64,000 nt of DNA. Origin: Takifugu bimaculatus (taxonomy: Eukaryota; Chordata; Actinopteri; Tetraodontiformes; Tetraodontidae). The position numbers and the translations under genes were made by a program. The stretch covers positions 1,942,226 through 2,006,225 of the forward strand of contig CP034995.1 in the NCBI GenBank assembly GCA_004026145.2. Direction: 5' to 3'. The notes under the pieces are model-generated. The model saw only the letters and a list, made by a program, of their open reading frames with translations. It searched no databases and had not been told where the DNA came from. Below, piece by piece: positions 10,166 through 24,379 of the stretch; the first letter of the stretch is position 1, and each line of letters starts with the position of its first letter.

Positions 10166-13100
10166 CCCTCCTTTGCAACCAAACCAAATCCACCCACCTT
10201 CTCTGGCACAGCTTCTCCTGTTATTTTTGCTTCTGCTTCTGAACCATCTGCAGAGCCGTTGCTTCACTTCACCTGCATGCTGCCGACAACCTTGTTAGTT
10301 TAAGTTTTTGTGATTCTGTTTTGGAGTGAATTTTCTCTTCTCGAGGCGGATTCCTGGTGGAGTTTGATGGTTGCCGCAATTCTTCCTCTCCTGGAGGGGA
10401 AAAACAGATTAAAATGCAGTTAGCTTACCTGACGTGTGTAAAACATGTACCGGTACTCTTTCTAGGTCCGTATGTCCTCGATGCTGACAACAGTACAACA
10501 GTAGGGGGCAGTAGAGTTCACATCAGATCACGGTTGGGATTCAGAAATACCCCGCTGACCTGTTGCCCTGCATGGTCGGTGGTCCATGCAGCAGTATGCC
10601 TGATAGCACAGTTTTTATCTGTTGCAAATCAATAATTCTGGTAGTGATGGTGTGACGTCTGACTTATTCCTACAGGTCTATAAAAAGAAAGCACCATATT
10701 TTGGTTATTTTTTTTGTGGCTTGAAGTTGCAGTGAGCCCAAGTATTGCAGGGACAGGCTTGTTTCCCTGTCCTCTGTCTGAGGAAGAACTAAAAAAGCAG
10801 CTAAAACTCTGTCCAAATTAGAAGCTGTCTCACTGTGACGATGGTGTTGAGACGACAGAGGAACAAAGATCAAACAACTGCCAACAGTCCTGTGCTGCCA
10901 AAGTTTTCTGAGGCAGAAGGGACAAAAGCTGAAAAGAGAGAGGCTGTGGATGTTAGGATAAAAAGAGGAGGGACGGAGCGCAGGAGGGGTATCTCGCTCA
11001 ATGATGATGATCTTCTGGATGAGGGTCCAGAAACTGAAGGAAGACCCACCTGTGCAGCCTGGTCTTACTCAAACTAGCTTATCCTCCTGCAGACAAACAC
11101 ACACAAGTGAGGATAAATTAGTGTTTCGCTGCTGGTGTTGGGCATGTCTCTTCTAAAGCTGGGCTCAGACTACAGGAGTTTTGGGACAGTTCATCCCAGA
11201 TTCAGCTCCCTTAACGGTGGCTGGAACCTGCTGTGGAACCTTGGATGTTTCAGAGCAGATTATCCGGTCATGTGGGGGCTTTCTACATCCAGGGCCCCCT
11301 AAAGATACTTCAGGCTGCTTGTGGTGGTTGTTTTAAGGGCTGGAATCACTTTCTGTCTCAGCTGTTGGATGTTTGGCTGTATGAACTGATCATTTTACCA
11401 ACATTGTCATGTTGGCTCAGTTCCTGCTTGAGAACTCTGACCCCCATCTCCTCTCATTTCTCACCTTTATTAAAGATCAATAAATGAAGCACTACCATTT
11501 TCAAAGCATTTCACGTTTCCAATTTCACAATAAGATTGAAAATAAAATAACAATAACAATGTGGAAGATGTGCTAGTCCACATATGTCCTTGTATAGGAC
11601 AACACAACTACTGGAAGTGAAGACATTTACATCATACATGTGCTCAGATCCTATTATTGGGCTTCCTGGCTTCTCCATCATGTTGCTACATCATAATTAC
11701 TCAAATCTTTATTTAGTTTGCTTTGTCACTTCCTCTTTTGCCAGTTAACGTGTTTGTTGGACATCTCCCAGAATTCTTCCCGTTAATTGATTTATTTGCG
11801 GTTCTTTTTAAGATGGAATGAAACTGCTGTGTGGTCCGGCCGCCACTCTGGTTCTGCCGGACATTGTTCTGATCCGTTTCCCCAGGAGTGCAGTTATAAA
11901 AGGCTCGCCACTGGTTTGATAGGAAAGTGGAAGGCAGAAATTGGCTGCCGAGAGTCCCATGGTCAGGCGTTGGGTGCTCACTTCAACTCGTTGTGGCTGA
12001 AAGGATCCAGCATTCATCATGCTTTTGTCCTAAAGGAGGTGGAGAAGAGCATTTTCTCTCCTTTTCAATGCTGGACAGTGTGGAGGATCATAATTAGAGC
12101 TGCTGTAATTGCTGCTGTTTGCAATTCTGTTTATTGTTGCTATTTTTGTTTGGCTCATCCTGTTGTTGCTGCTATGGGTGCTATTATTAATTACTATTTA
12201 TCAAAAACGGTTTGATCAAACTTGAACATGGATTAAAAGCCAGTTTCATTTTTCTTGATTCATGAAATGAAGCATCAAGATAGTGATTTAACAGATTCGA
12301 GGCGGAGAGCACTTTATAGCTAAAGCCATGTAATTAATAATGCAGCGCTCCTGAGGTGAGGAGCAGAACGGGACTCCTGCTGGGGGAGTCGCGTTCTCCA
12401 TAATCCACCGCCAAGATTTACAACCGGCATCATGAAACACACCCCTGGCAGTGCAACTGATTTCCTCCAGAAGAACTTGGTGCACACATCAACCATCCTC
12501 ACTCAAGAAGGATATTTATTGCTGGACAGTCGACATTTAATCTGCTTTGGTTTGTCAACAGAGAAAATTAGAGCTGAAATTTGAGCTGAAATACATCAGC
12601 AGAGCTGATGGTTTTGCAGCCTGACACAGCAAAATTACCACAGAGAACCCTCTGTGAACACCAACAGAAGGGTACAGGCTAAAGGAAAGTCACCGTTGTT
12701 ATAACAACAAGCTTCAGATGTTATTTTTGAACATTTGGATCATTACACCGAGTTAGAAAAAACAAGACTGTGTAAAAGGTGTCTTGAAGGAATTGTCTGC
12801 CTCCATTTTACTTGCTCATTCATCATAAATTCAATTATAGCTAACCAGCATGGACGGTTCATTGTGTTGCTACCATGAAGGAAGACAACCGAATGTTAAA
12901 CCCACATTGTGATATTATTTTCTCAACATAAACGTGTCTGAGTAAAGGGTTAATGTTGGTTCGTACACCCACAAACATAATCAATGGCTCCTGTGTAGTT
13001 CCACTCCTACAGGCTGGAGCTTCAAGCTCCAGCAGAGGCGTCTGAAGGTCACATGGGTTACAGGGACTCATCAGAGGACCGTGAGCTTTTTGTAATTCAT

Positions 13101-16100
13101 CCATGCTAAATTTAGCAGCCTGATTGGATCTACAGCATGTTTTCATTGGCCACATCTGCCCTTTTTGAAAGGCCGTTTTATAAGCTGATGACTTGCAACA
13201 TTCCTCCCTAATAATTCATGTGCGGCTGCAGTTTTAGCCATCTTTTTTTCCAAGACAAAATAGTTTTGACTTCAGTTGTTGAGAACAGAAGGAAGCCCCC
13301 CGAGAAGATTTGAGTTAAAAATGTAAATCAGTTGTACTGCATTTTTTTTCTAATAATTAGTCATTAAACTGATTGTTTTTTCCCGCGTTTGTTCATTTCT
13401 TGTTCGGTCTTTGGAATCTCCATCTGCTCATGTTCCTCCTTTCCTGATCACTCTGGCAAATTCTACAGTTAGTTATTGGCAGTACAGCCCAAAACGCCTC
13501 AAAATTAGCAGGTTTTTAAAAATACGACAGGCGTATGGACTATCGCAGATGATTCAGGTTTTAATTTGGGCGGAATGAGAACAGACTTTTACTGCCTGTT
13601 CTGAAGTGATGCTGCTGCGTAGCTTTAGATTGTAAGTGGCAGCACACAAAAGGAGAAAAACAATCTTTAGAGATGGGCTGCAGGATACGATCTGGCACAC
13701 AGCGACTGTAAATGTCGTTGTTTACTAAAGTCAAAAGAGGGGGGAAGAGCATCCTTGAGGAAATTAGAACATATGTGCTGCTGCTGAGGAGGAGGAGGCA
13801 ATAGAAGGATATTGGAGCCATCGCTCTTCAGCTGATGGTGCTTAAGCAAGTGGCCGAGAAAATCCAACTCTCAGCAAGTTCCTCTGGAACAGAAGGACGA
13901 CAGATGTGTTGGGTGAAGGAGCGCACAGCTGGAAACAGACTTTTTAAAGTCAGTAACAAAAGCTCGGAAAGAAGACGATGATGGATTGTCTAGAAGCAAA
14001 GCTGCTAGTTTCACATCTGTTACATTTAACCTTCTGGCAGGAGACATGATGGAATAATGACCAGCTCAGGAAACACACTCTTCGTGATAGAGGGCATTTA
14101 AGGTCTGTTCATACCTCAAAATAGCCTTTTTTTCCCATTTAAATTACTTTATGGGACATATCTACATTTGTATTGTGTGTTGGATTATAAAACCAGATTT
14201 TGTAGCATTACATAATAATGTAACAACCTGCCCCTCGATCTGCTCACCGGGTGTGTGTTTACCCTTGATGGAGGTCTGGACACGTCGTCAGGACAAGTTG
14301 TCTCACCTAAGAACAGAAGATGCCGAGGCACATGGTCGGCAGGCTTGGGTGCATTTTGTCTAATGAACAGGCTTCAAACGGGCGACCAGCTGCAGGGAAA
14401 TAACCCGACAGAGGATAAACATCAAATAAAGGCAAATGGGGAAAACTGAAAAGACAGTAAATGGAATGAAAGGCTGCCAAACAAATTGAAAGAAGGTGGG
14501 GGGCACATTGTTCTGCCACTTCAGAGGCCAATAAACCCAAAGAGGAACAGAGATAATGGAAGGTAGAGATGGGGAAATGCTGGAATAAGGGGAGTGATGA
14601 AAGGGAGTAGGTGAATGTGGCGCGCTCTTCAATGCTGCTGCAGCGTTTTAATTAAAGAAAAAAAGATCTGCTTTCATGTTTCTCCCCTCCTGTAAACACC
14701 ATCCTTCATCAGGAGCTGTTAACAGGTCTTCTATTCACATCAAGACAATCTAAAGAGGAATAAACCGTTTCTTCCTTTTATTGTCAATTTAACCTCAGAA
14801 CGTCCAGAGTTCAGAGGACTTGAGCCTCAGATCCAGGACGTCCTGCACTTTTGCTCTCCAATGAGCAGAAATCAATCAGTGGTGGTTAACGATTTGTAGT
14901 TTTCACTCAAGTAAAATGTCTTTTATCATATGAGCAGGGTCAGTCGGGGTGAACTGGCTCGTAGCCAGAGTCCTCTGTGTTATGATTCTGAGCCATTGCA
15001 GTTTGATGACATTACAGGTTACAAAGGTTGGCCTTAACATCTTAATCAAGCACATCTGGGAGATAACCTAAACTTGATAGATGGTGACAGTGATGATGGA
15101 GCCCACTGTCATCCCAGATAATGCTGTCCACGTGTAAGTTCTTTTTAATGGCATCCTGGTTCCCTTGGTAACAAGCAGCCCTTCTCAGCGCATTCATCAA
15201 ATGTTGAAGATGATCCGTTTTTGACGTCTTGATGATGCGTAGATGTCACAACACGACGCTTTGGTGGCATCAGATGGCAGCTGTTCCAAATAGCCGCTGA
15301 CGAAGATGCCATGGAAATGTGACCTGACCCGGCCTGATGCACTGGGATGCTGGATGAAGGCAGGAGTCCGATTTTAGTGGGTCATGGATTAGCAGACTAT
15401 CAGGCTGGACTTGAATAAAAGCTCGGAAGGGTTTTTAAATAAGCCAAATGCTGATTTCTTCTGATATCTGACACACCCCAGTTCCCACAGCCCAGTTCAA
15501 TTCAGCTTACAAAGTCTAATATTTGACTAGGAGCAGGTGGAGAGCAGTTCGACGCCCTGCTCAGCGAAGGAAGGGATGATGCAAATGCTTTTAATTGGTT
15601 GCCGCATGCAGCTGAAGGGCAGCATTAGAACGTTCCCCCGGTGATGGATCGCTGCAAGTGGGATCTGTTTTACGTAGCGTGAGAGACTCAACCGCAGACA
15701 AATGTTACACAATTGCCCAAAGGCCTTTGAAAGTCTCCAGACAAAGAGGAAGAACAGAAGTAAACCAGGAAAGAGGCTAAAGATACAGCCAGGGTAAGAA
15801 GACGCCTCCTGCAGTGAGGCAGTACACTGACTTAAACCCAGCAGAAAGCTGTCAGAAGGCTTTGAGCTAATGAGCAGCAGGGTTAAAGGTCAGCAGTTCT
15901 CGGTAACAGGCCCAGAACCCTTTCGGACTGTTTCATTATACCGGTTCTGGGTGAGAATCCTGCCTGGTGTCTTTTCCTCGGCGTCTCCCAGGGAGTGGGT
16001 GTGTGACACTTACATAAAACAGGCATGTTACACAATTGCTGTGTGCTCAGAAGCCGTGCGCCTGTTTGCATGTAGCCTGCATGTGGGTCGACTCCAGCGG

Positions 16101-18864
16101 CGCGTGAGTGGGATTGTGCTCTGTCTTTGGTGTACATACATGTGAGCTGACACACAGTCCTACAATAAACGTGCACAGGGTGTCAGCTTTCTTCTGTCTA
16201 GGCACCAGTTTTCCTGACTTACTGACTTTCCCGTCACATCACGTCGATCCTTTCCTCTCCTGTCTGTCCTTTTGACCTCCTTTCGCACTTTTCTTTCTTC
16301 CTAATGAAGGACCAGCTGTTCACCAGCCAACTTTCCTTTTAGTCTTCCTATCCGTCATCCCTTTCTGACTTTTCAGTGCTTATTCACCCACATCCTCCCT
16401 CGATAATTCTCTTATCTCTCCTTCCCTTCTTGACCTCTTTGTCTGTTGCCAAAATATGAAAATACTTTTTTTTTTAAATGGCGAAGCCTAGAAATGATTG
16501 CTGCTCCATTGGAAGTGTCAGAGGGTGAAGGGTCCAAGATTGACAGAAAGTGAAGGTTGGGGAGTTTGAGGTTGTCCCGCTGCAGCTAACTAGTCTAACT
16601 AGTTCAGCAAGGCTATCAGCTAGCGTAGCAAATTTGTACCTGATCAGAGAGGAAGAGAGCTTAAAAACTGGAACATCATTTTCTTGCTTCATCCCGCTTC
16701 AATTTGGCTCTGATGCTGTTCACATCATATATCTGAAGCAGAATATGGGATGTGATCAGAAAAAGCTTCAAACTTGGGCTCTAGGGGATGTAGCTGGCTC
16801 AGTCTTAGCTACGTGGTGAATCTATCGCTTTAACCGCCTGATGCAGGGAGACCCGGCGAGCGGAGCAGATCCGTGCTCGATTAACTGTGAACGTGCACCA
16901 TATTGGACATGTGGTCGCTGGCCTGTTCCTGAGTTATTCTTTTTCTGGAGCCAGCTGTGGGCGATTTCAGAGGAGCGGGTAGCAGCCATGAGCGGGGGAG
17001 TGATGCGATGATCAGTTTCCAGTGTGAGGAGTTTAAATTATAATTCGGCTTCAGCCTGTAATATCGATTATTAATACTGCTGAATTTGACTTGAGTAATT
17101 GGGCCCTTGTTGACCAAACTTCTCCGTTTCCTTGTGTTCCTGTGTGGCGTTGCTGCTCCTCCTCCCACCACCACCTCCCTCTCCATGCAGTGACATCAGG
17201 TGCCCCCTGAGTGTGTCTGAACAGGTTGGGTGGTGAAACCCATCTGGATACACACATCAGGAGTGCAGAATGAGTCTTCCATACTATTGCTTGCTAACCT
17301 ACCACAGCCTCGTGACACCTTCTGACATCTTGTATTTGTTCCCCCCCCCCCACTACTGTGAGCCTCAATAATTGATAAAGATAACGGAAAGGAACTGTAT
17401 CCTGAGGTTGGGGGGCACCTTCAACCCCAGAGCTCCCCTGTGCTCCTCGGCAGCTCCTCGGCGTTGCCGTTGATGATATGCGTGTTTACATAACCGCCAA
17501 TCAATAACTGAACTGTAAAATGTGAAAAACTGGCCTTGAAATGTGAAACTATTTTGAATAATTCTTTCTCAGCCTGTGGCCTCCTTGTATCTTTTTAAAT
17601 CCCAAAACCCCAACAAATGTATCTTGTTGCGCATCATTTTAATGAAAAAAGCTGGCTGTAGGCCACCTATTTTAAGGGATCTTGCAATCACGTTCAGAGG
17701 AACTTTTCATTGTGGGCCAGCTTATTCCAACTTGAAGGTTAATCAAATGTTGTATCCTGATCTTCAGATTTTTGTGAGAAAAGCAAGGAAAGAAATCTCA
17801 ATAAAATGTCGACTCATAGAAATCAGAAACAACAGAAACAACAAAAGCAACAGATTTCAGTTCAAGAGATTTCAGTTCAAATACCCAATTCATATCTATT
17901 GCAGTCCTCAATCAAACTGTACCCTAAGATTTGTTTATGTGTCGGCTTGTTTCCCCCTAATTAACGACATCCAGTCTTTCTATTTCCACACATTGTCTGG
18001 AGGGACAGAAACTGCTCCTCTGGGATAAAACCTGCGCATATCTCAGTGGAACCTTTTTATAGTGTGGAGCTGTTTACTGATGCAGCGTCATCCTCTCAGC
18101 TTCGTCGTGTTCCTCTGCTCGGTGACCATCCTTGTGGCAGTGATGGCACCATCAATGTTCTGCTCCACATGGTCAATGTAAGCTGCTGACCAACAGCAGA
18201 TAAAGCTCCATCTGGACCTCCGTCCTACCTAAGATGCGCCGCTGAGGTATCCTTCATGCTAACTAGGCTGTGTCTACGTAACAGCTCTGTTTTACAGTAA
18301 AGACTTGATTTATGGACATGGTTTCCCATGTCCCTCAGCACCGCAAAGCGATACGACTGAACACGGATCGCATTGGCGCAGATGCCCTATTTTCTTTTAC
18401 CGGCCATCGATCCTGGCGCTCTGGTACTGTCATATACTCGCTAATGGAGGATGTGCTGTGGCTAATCACCAGTATCAGATATTTACCTCAATCGTAAGTG
18501 AGCGTGAATCTGCTGACCATCACCAGGCGCCCTGATGAAGCTGTGCTTGGGTTTAAGGTTTCGAGGATGACGCCAATCGTGGCCTTTAACCTTGTTTTTG
18601 TTCTCTCAGCCAGCTTCATGGACTCTTGGTTGATACGGACCAGCAAAGTTAAATTCATTTTAAAGTCTAAAAGCTTATTTATATCCAGCTCTCACGTTCG
18701 CCCACGTTACTCCAAACCATCTGAGAAATTCTTCTGCTTAATGGACCTTTGTTGAAAGTGCTGCTCCTGGTGAAGTCAAAATAGGAAATAATTGTTCTCT
18801 CTGTACATCTGTTTGACTGTGGCCGTTCAGTTTCTACGCGAGGGTCACTCAGCTTCAGTCAGCC

Positions 18865-19210
18865 TGGCTGGACTTCTGTTCTCTTGTTAGATGTCTCACC
18901 TCTCATCCACGAGGCCTCTTCAGCTCTTTTATTGAGGAGCGAATGAGGTGGTAGAATGTTGGTGGTTGGTTGCTCCAGGTTAACATAAATGCCGTCCTTT
19001 GCTCCTTTCTCCACTCATCTCTCTGCCTTGTAAATGCACTCATGTCCTCCAAGTTTTGTCTGTGGAGAGATGGTCTGGTGGACATGTCGGAGCACCACTG
19101 CTCAGCTTGGTCTTAGGTCTTTTGTGGTTTGGTTCTGGGATGTTTCTCTGGGTGAGGCCTAGATCTGCTGTCTTCTGTTACTTGCTAGTTTATTCTTAGG
19201 AAGGCTTCCA
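18865..19210 (-). repeat. Candidate dispersed-repeat remnant
   Basis: The stretch with GACTTCTGTTCTCTTGTTAG followed by CACCTCTCATCCACGAGGCC and CTTCAGCTC resembles a repeat I have seen many times in fish genomes, read in antisense. No intact coding frame remains. This rests on recall of the motif, not on termini or target-site duplications, which I could not find. Confidence 0.35.
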
Positions 19211-21187
19211 GGTTCAGCCACTTCTGCTCCCTTTAGCAACTATTATTAATGAACCAGTTGATGTTTACTGTACAGCAATGCTGGATGGCTGTGATTGATT
19301 TCCATGGTGGAGAACCTTCCTTCATCGGTGCTGTGCAGCCCCTTTTTTCCCTGCTGTTCTAATGTGTTGCCCCTTTTGTCTTTGTTGGTCTCAGAAACTT
19401 CAACTGTGTTTTCTCTGACCTGCATGAAATAACAGAATCAGTATGCCTGCAGCACAGATGAGCCCTGAGGGTGCCTCGGGCGCTGGGCAGAACACCTAAA
19501 CAGAGCTGGACCGGGTCCAGGACAGAAAATCAAACTGCACTTTTGCTGACTCTCACAGGCCCTCTTCTCAGCGTCCTGCCAGGCTGGAGCCGTTCAGGTG
19601 ACGGGAAGACACAGAGGCTAAGGTGGCGGTGAGGAGAAAATGAACCAGGAGGCAGATTATTCGGTTGTCTTGGAAATAACTCCACTGCAGCTCTCCTCCT
19701 GTGGCCATTTACCCTGTTCACTCTCTGTGGGAGCCCCGCTGGGTACACAACGTTCTTCTGTCAGCGCCCAGTCATGTTTGCCTTTGTCAGAGCACCCCCG
19801 CTTTGACAAGACATCTTCTTCTGTCCCCTCTCACGCTGTTGCTCTTCAGCTCCGGCTCTCTCGCGTCGTTTTCTTTATTACTTTGATTCACCTTTTTTTC
19901 CCCTTCCTCCTGACCTTTAAATGCTTCGGTCTTCTCCGTTACTATCTGAGCAATTAGATCAGCCTGACACACATGCCAAACGATCTGAGTGGAAGCTAAG
20001 TGACCCCCAGGGTGAAGCTAATTAGATGCAGCGAATCAGCCACAACATTAAATCCAGTGAAGTAAGGGAACAGCGGAGTTTATCAGATAAGAGTTCAGGA
20101 ATGGATCCAGTGTGGGCAGCATTCCTGGCATTCCCAGTGTAGGTGTTCCAGTACAAGCATGGCTCTGGTCTCTCCTGTAGCCAATGTACTTTTCAGTTTT
20201 GGAAGAAAAAACTCTGGCCATCGCCTAATCATTTCACCATAAACCAGCAGGTTTGCCTCCCAACACACTTAAAAAAGTGAAAATATTATTCATAATATTT
20301 CTGTTGGTTTTGCCCGACCTCGCAGGCTAGAAAGGAGTGTTTTTTTTAATCTGAATATTTGAATTTGTCATTTCAGCATCCATTCTATTGCAGTCAAAGG
20401 GGTCAAAATCTAGTAATCCAGACTTCTGCCTAAGGTACCAGTCTGTTCACATGTGCCCACTCATACAGAAATGGGAGAAGGGATGGAGTTGATGGAGAGT
20501 GTGAGAGTGCAGAAGGAAGCGTGACAAATTGGGCGGTGTGTGTTTCTTTGAGGTGTCCACAGTTGTGCTGTCAGGGTTACGAAGGCTGAAACGGCCTCAT
20601 TGTGCTGCAGAGTAACAGTTTACAGCTGCCGAAAGGGTGAAATTAAAATTAAATATGAGAAACTGTGGCGATGGGCTGTCTGTGCTGCTCAGTGATGCAG
20701 AAACATTAATAAGATGGTTGTTTTTGCGGCATTTCCAGCTTCGCGTGATGATTTTAGTGGTAAAAGGTTCTGTAGATGAGAGACTTTCAGCACTGATGTA
20801 GCTGATGTTGCTCAGGCACTCACATTCCTGCATTAGCAGGGAAATTGGAGAGCAAACACGCCAAGGCACAGTAATCACATTTACTGCTGCACATTATTAA
20901 AGAGAGAGGCTTGAAGTTGAAATGATGCACAAACACTTCTGTGGCCTTTGTTCTGTGTATGAGGATTATGAAGAGGAAGGAGCAATGAGGAAAATACTTT
21001 CTGTATTTATTCAACTGTTTAGCTGGAGAGTCACAGTGGTCCTCCCTCACCTGCGCTTGGCAGCAGGAAAAAATCTGACATTTTTTACAGTGGAATTAAA
21101 TTTGTTACGTAACAACCAAATAAAATTGTTTTGGATTAACTAGCTGAGGTTTTTCTGAGCTGCTAAGACACTTTAATGCTTTGTAAG

Positions 21188-21188
<1 letters not shown>

Positions 21189-21219
<31 letters not shown>
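21189..21219. repeat. (CT)n microsatellite
   Basis: Nearly pure CT dinucleotide run of about 15 units. Confidence 0.9.
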
Positions 21220-24200
21220 ATCCCTTCATCTCTTCCCCTCCAGTCATTTCCACCTCTTCATACGATGGCAGTAAATAACATCAACTTCACAAATTAATTC
21301 CCCCTCAACCCTCATTGGCCTCCTTCATTGTCTCTACTAGGTTTATGGGCGAGCTCCTCTATCAATTACAGGCTAATTCTGTTAGCTGTCATGTGGGGAG
21401 TGTTAGTTTATGAAAACGCCAGCTCATTTTAGAGAAACGTCTTTGCAGCGACGCCTAAGTGGTACGGCTTTTGAATAAGAATCCATTAAATCACTATGTG
21501 TATATATAAATGGGTGTTTTGGCATGATGTAGATCCAATAACAAAATAACGAACCATTGTTTATTTGTTCTGTTTCGATGCTGGAAATAAGTTTAATTGC
21601 TAATTAACAGAGTGGACGTGGAAATCCATCAGGTTTTTTTGTCATTTGCCCCATTATAATTTATAATATAATAAAATAAATTAAAATATAATTTCAGTGC
21701 TTCGTCAAGGTAACGGCACAGTATGATTTCTGTCATTTGGATTCATATTCAAAGGCAGAAGTAGAGTTGCACCTCACGCTCTTGACTGATGAGTTAAATC
21801 GCTTTGTGTGAATAATACAGGACTTTTGAGTCATGACCTTACTTTACAGTGTTTCCATAGAAGCCACAAAAACTACAGCGCTGATATTTGCATCTGATTT
21901 CATTTACAACAAACAAGTGAGAAATCCAAATCTCCTAATACACCAAAGACTCTTTCTCCTTTTCTGCTCCCCCGCTGCTGATACCCGATCAGATTCTGGC
22001 CGTGATTTCAGGAGAAGCTAAGTGAGCAGGTGCAGGTTTGGTTGCGATGTTGTGACGAAGCTGAAGCTGACACAAAGATGCAGATGAACAATCGCTGGCC
22101 AAAGGCCAGCGTGCGGAGGAGGAAATGGTCTGCATTGCACCAAAATGGAGTTGCTGCCTCTGGGCTGCCCATCTGGATGAACCAGTCCATGGAGGTGCTG
22201 GAAAAACACTCACACGTGCTTCTGATCTGACGTGTTTGGACACTACAGCAACATTTTCCACCGTCGCCAAACTTTGGTCTGAATCTGAGAGGAAAAGTGC
22301 ATGTTCAGAGGCAGCTGGTGAAGACGAGTGCAGCTTTTTCACTATCAATGAACCCGATCGAAGGTTATCAGCCGTGGAAAACTTTGCAGGAGGTTTCATC
22401 ATCCTGTGTCACTGCTTTTGATGTTTCCTTTGTTAGAAGAACGTGAATAATAATAACTAAAACCTCTGATCTTTACGTTCGTGATGTTTATGATGCGACA
22501 AAGCAGCAAAATACCGTCATAAATCAAAGCATCTTCTATAAAATGCATTTTTGATAACTTTAGAAACAGTACAGACATCTGCGTAGCCATGGTAACAATG
22601 TCACAGAACAAAACAGTGATTTTATTCATGCATTTCTTCTGTAATGGATACAGCAGATACTGACAAGGTGTCAGGGTGCCGGAATCAGCAATCAGACTTT
22701 TCCCTGGAGATTTTCTACAAACTGCATTGTGGAGAGGTTTAATGGGAACCAGTATGTGCTTCTTTTACCATATCATCCAACAGGTGCATCACAATCTTAT
22801 GCAGGGACCTGGATCTTTGTTCTCTGTATAAGGAGACCACTGCAAATGTTAGGTGGAAGAAAATGTCCTTGGGTTATAGTGGGAGCAGCGCTGGGCTCTG
22901 TCAGGCCGCTAAAGGCTTTTATCTGGGGTTGCCACTATCATGACTGCTTTCTTTTGTTTTTTTCTGGCATCTTCAGTTGGATTAGTGGGTCTGTTGAGGT
23001 GCAGTTTATTAGCCTATTTTAGGTCACTCTTATCTCTGTTCTTGTGTATGTCTGAGACAGACAGAGAGAGAGAGAGGCCATTAGCCTTCTTCATGGTCTG
23101 GAGTTGCACTAATGAGGATCTGCAACACATCAAACCACATCACCGTCATGTCATCTAGCAGTTTCCTGTAGATAAAACACGTGTGACTACATATTTGAGT
23201 GTGTGCTTCTTTGGACAGTGGCTTGGATTTTCCTTTGATGTTTATTAGGTGCTTTGGAACTGAATAGCAGGAGCGCTGCGTGCACGTTTTTGACTCTATC
23301 TTCACTGTCTCTACCTTTTGCTTTGGCTCTTTGCTGTGTCAGACAGTCGTATCCTGACAGAAGTAGCCAACAATGATGCAAAGTTTTCCTTTATTGGTAA
23401 TTAAATCTAGGCTGCATTGCTCTTCCCCCATGTTTCACAACTACAGAAGTATTGGGAAATCACCATGATGCCAAAAGATTTGTTTTTGATGTGGATCTTT
23501 AATCTCATTGAAAAACACATGGCATGAGATTACCATAAAATCAGGTCCTGTTTGTTCCCATCATCATACTTTTCCCCATTTAGAAGCATCAATCCTTTAA
23601 ATTCTTTAGGTCATTGCCAGTAAGCGATGCAGAGCAGCATAGCTCTGCATTAGCCTGATTAGTGCTTAGAGTAAAATATATATGTGCAAAGGAGAGCTCC
23701 ATCAGCTTTAATTCACCCAGGAATAATTCACCGTGTGCAGACGCTGCTGCCTCTCCTCTCTCCTGCTGTTATGGCATGTTGTTATGGCGTACACTTTGAC
23801 CCCTGGCTTACACAGCGCAGTGATGTATGAGGCAGCTGCTGGCAGGTGATGAGTAGAGATCAATTTATGTCTGACACATCACATTAATCACAAGTAAACA
23901 CTCGGAACCAACAACGGCACCCAGGAAATGGCTGCGATTTTTACGGCTTTGATCTGAGACCGCTGAGCGCACCCATAAACGTTCTTCTTCTGCTGGAACG
24001 AATTGCTTTATTTGTTCCGATCAATTATTTGTGTTGATGTATGTTTTTAAAGTTCAGCTTCGTTTTGCTTCTTCAACAAAAAAACTACAATTATTTTCAT
24101 CCCTTTTAAGGTTGGAATTCTTAAAAGTTCTGTTGAGATTTTGTGATGACCAGAATTTCAGTGTTGGTCATTGTCGGTTTGAAAAATTTCCAAATTTATA

Positions 24201-24261
24201 GTTATGGAAAAATGGAAGATGACCTAATAACCCTTTTGAAATGCACTTTCCCGTAGCTGTT

Positions 24262-24379
24262 GTCAGATTGGCCAAGTGGTCGAAGTCGCCAGCCTCAAGA
24301 TCTTCTTCTGATTGTACTGAGAATTCTGGTCCTCCCAAAGGAGGCTTGGGTTCAAATCACACGCCTGACAGGAGTTTTT
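24262..24379 (+). pseudogene. tRNA-Leu(CAA) pseudogene with intron and terminator
   Basis: The sequence follows the layout of a class II tRNA-Leu. It has an A box (TGGCCAAGTGG), anticodon CAA at 24296-24298, a 24-nt intron (about 24300-24323) just 3' of the anticodon, a perfect 5-bp long variable arm (CCTCC/CAAA/GGAGG, 24331-24344), a B box (GGTTCAAATC), discriminator A at 24370 and a Pol III terminator T5 at 24375-24379. Pairing is damaged in every other stem: one mismatch each in the acceptor, D and anticodon stems and two in the T stem. It is therefore probably a decayed gene copy. The retained intron and missing CCA tail point to duplication at the DNA level rather than reinsertion of a mature tRNA. 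Confidence 0.75.

Noticed and set aside
9873..10303. Long overlapping frames on both strands
   Set aside because: Products of a polypyrimidine tract, low complexity in every register.
24262..24370. Functional tRNA-Leu gene
   Set aside because: Mismatches in the acceptor, D, anticodon and T stems make a working tRNA unlikely, so it is listed as a pseudogene.
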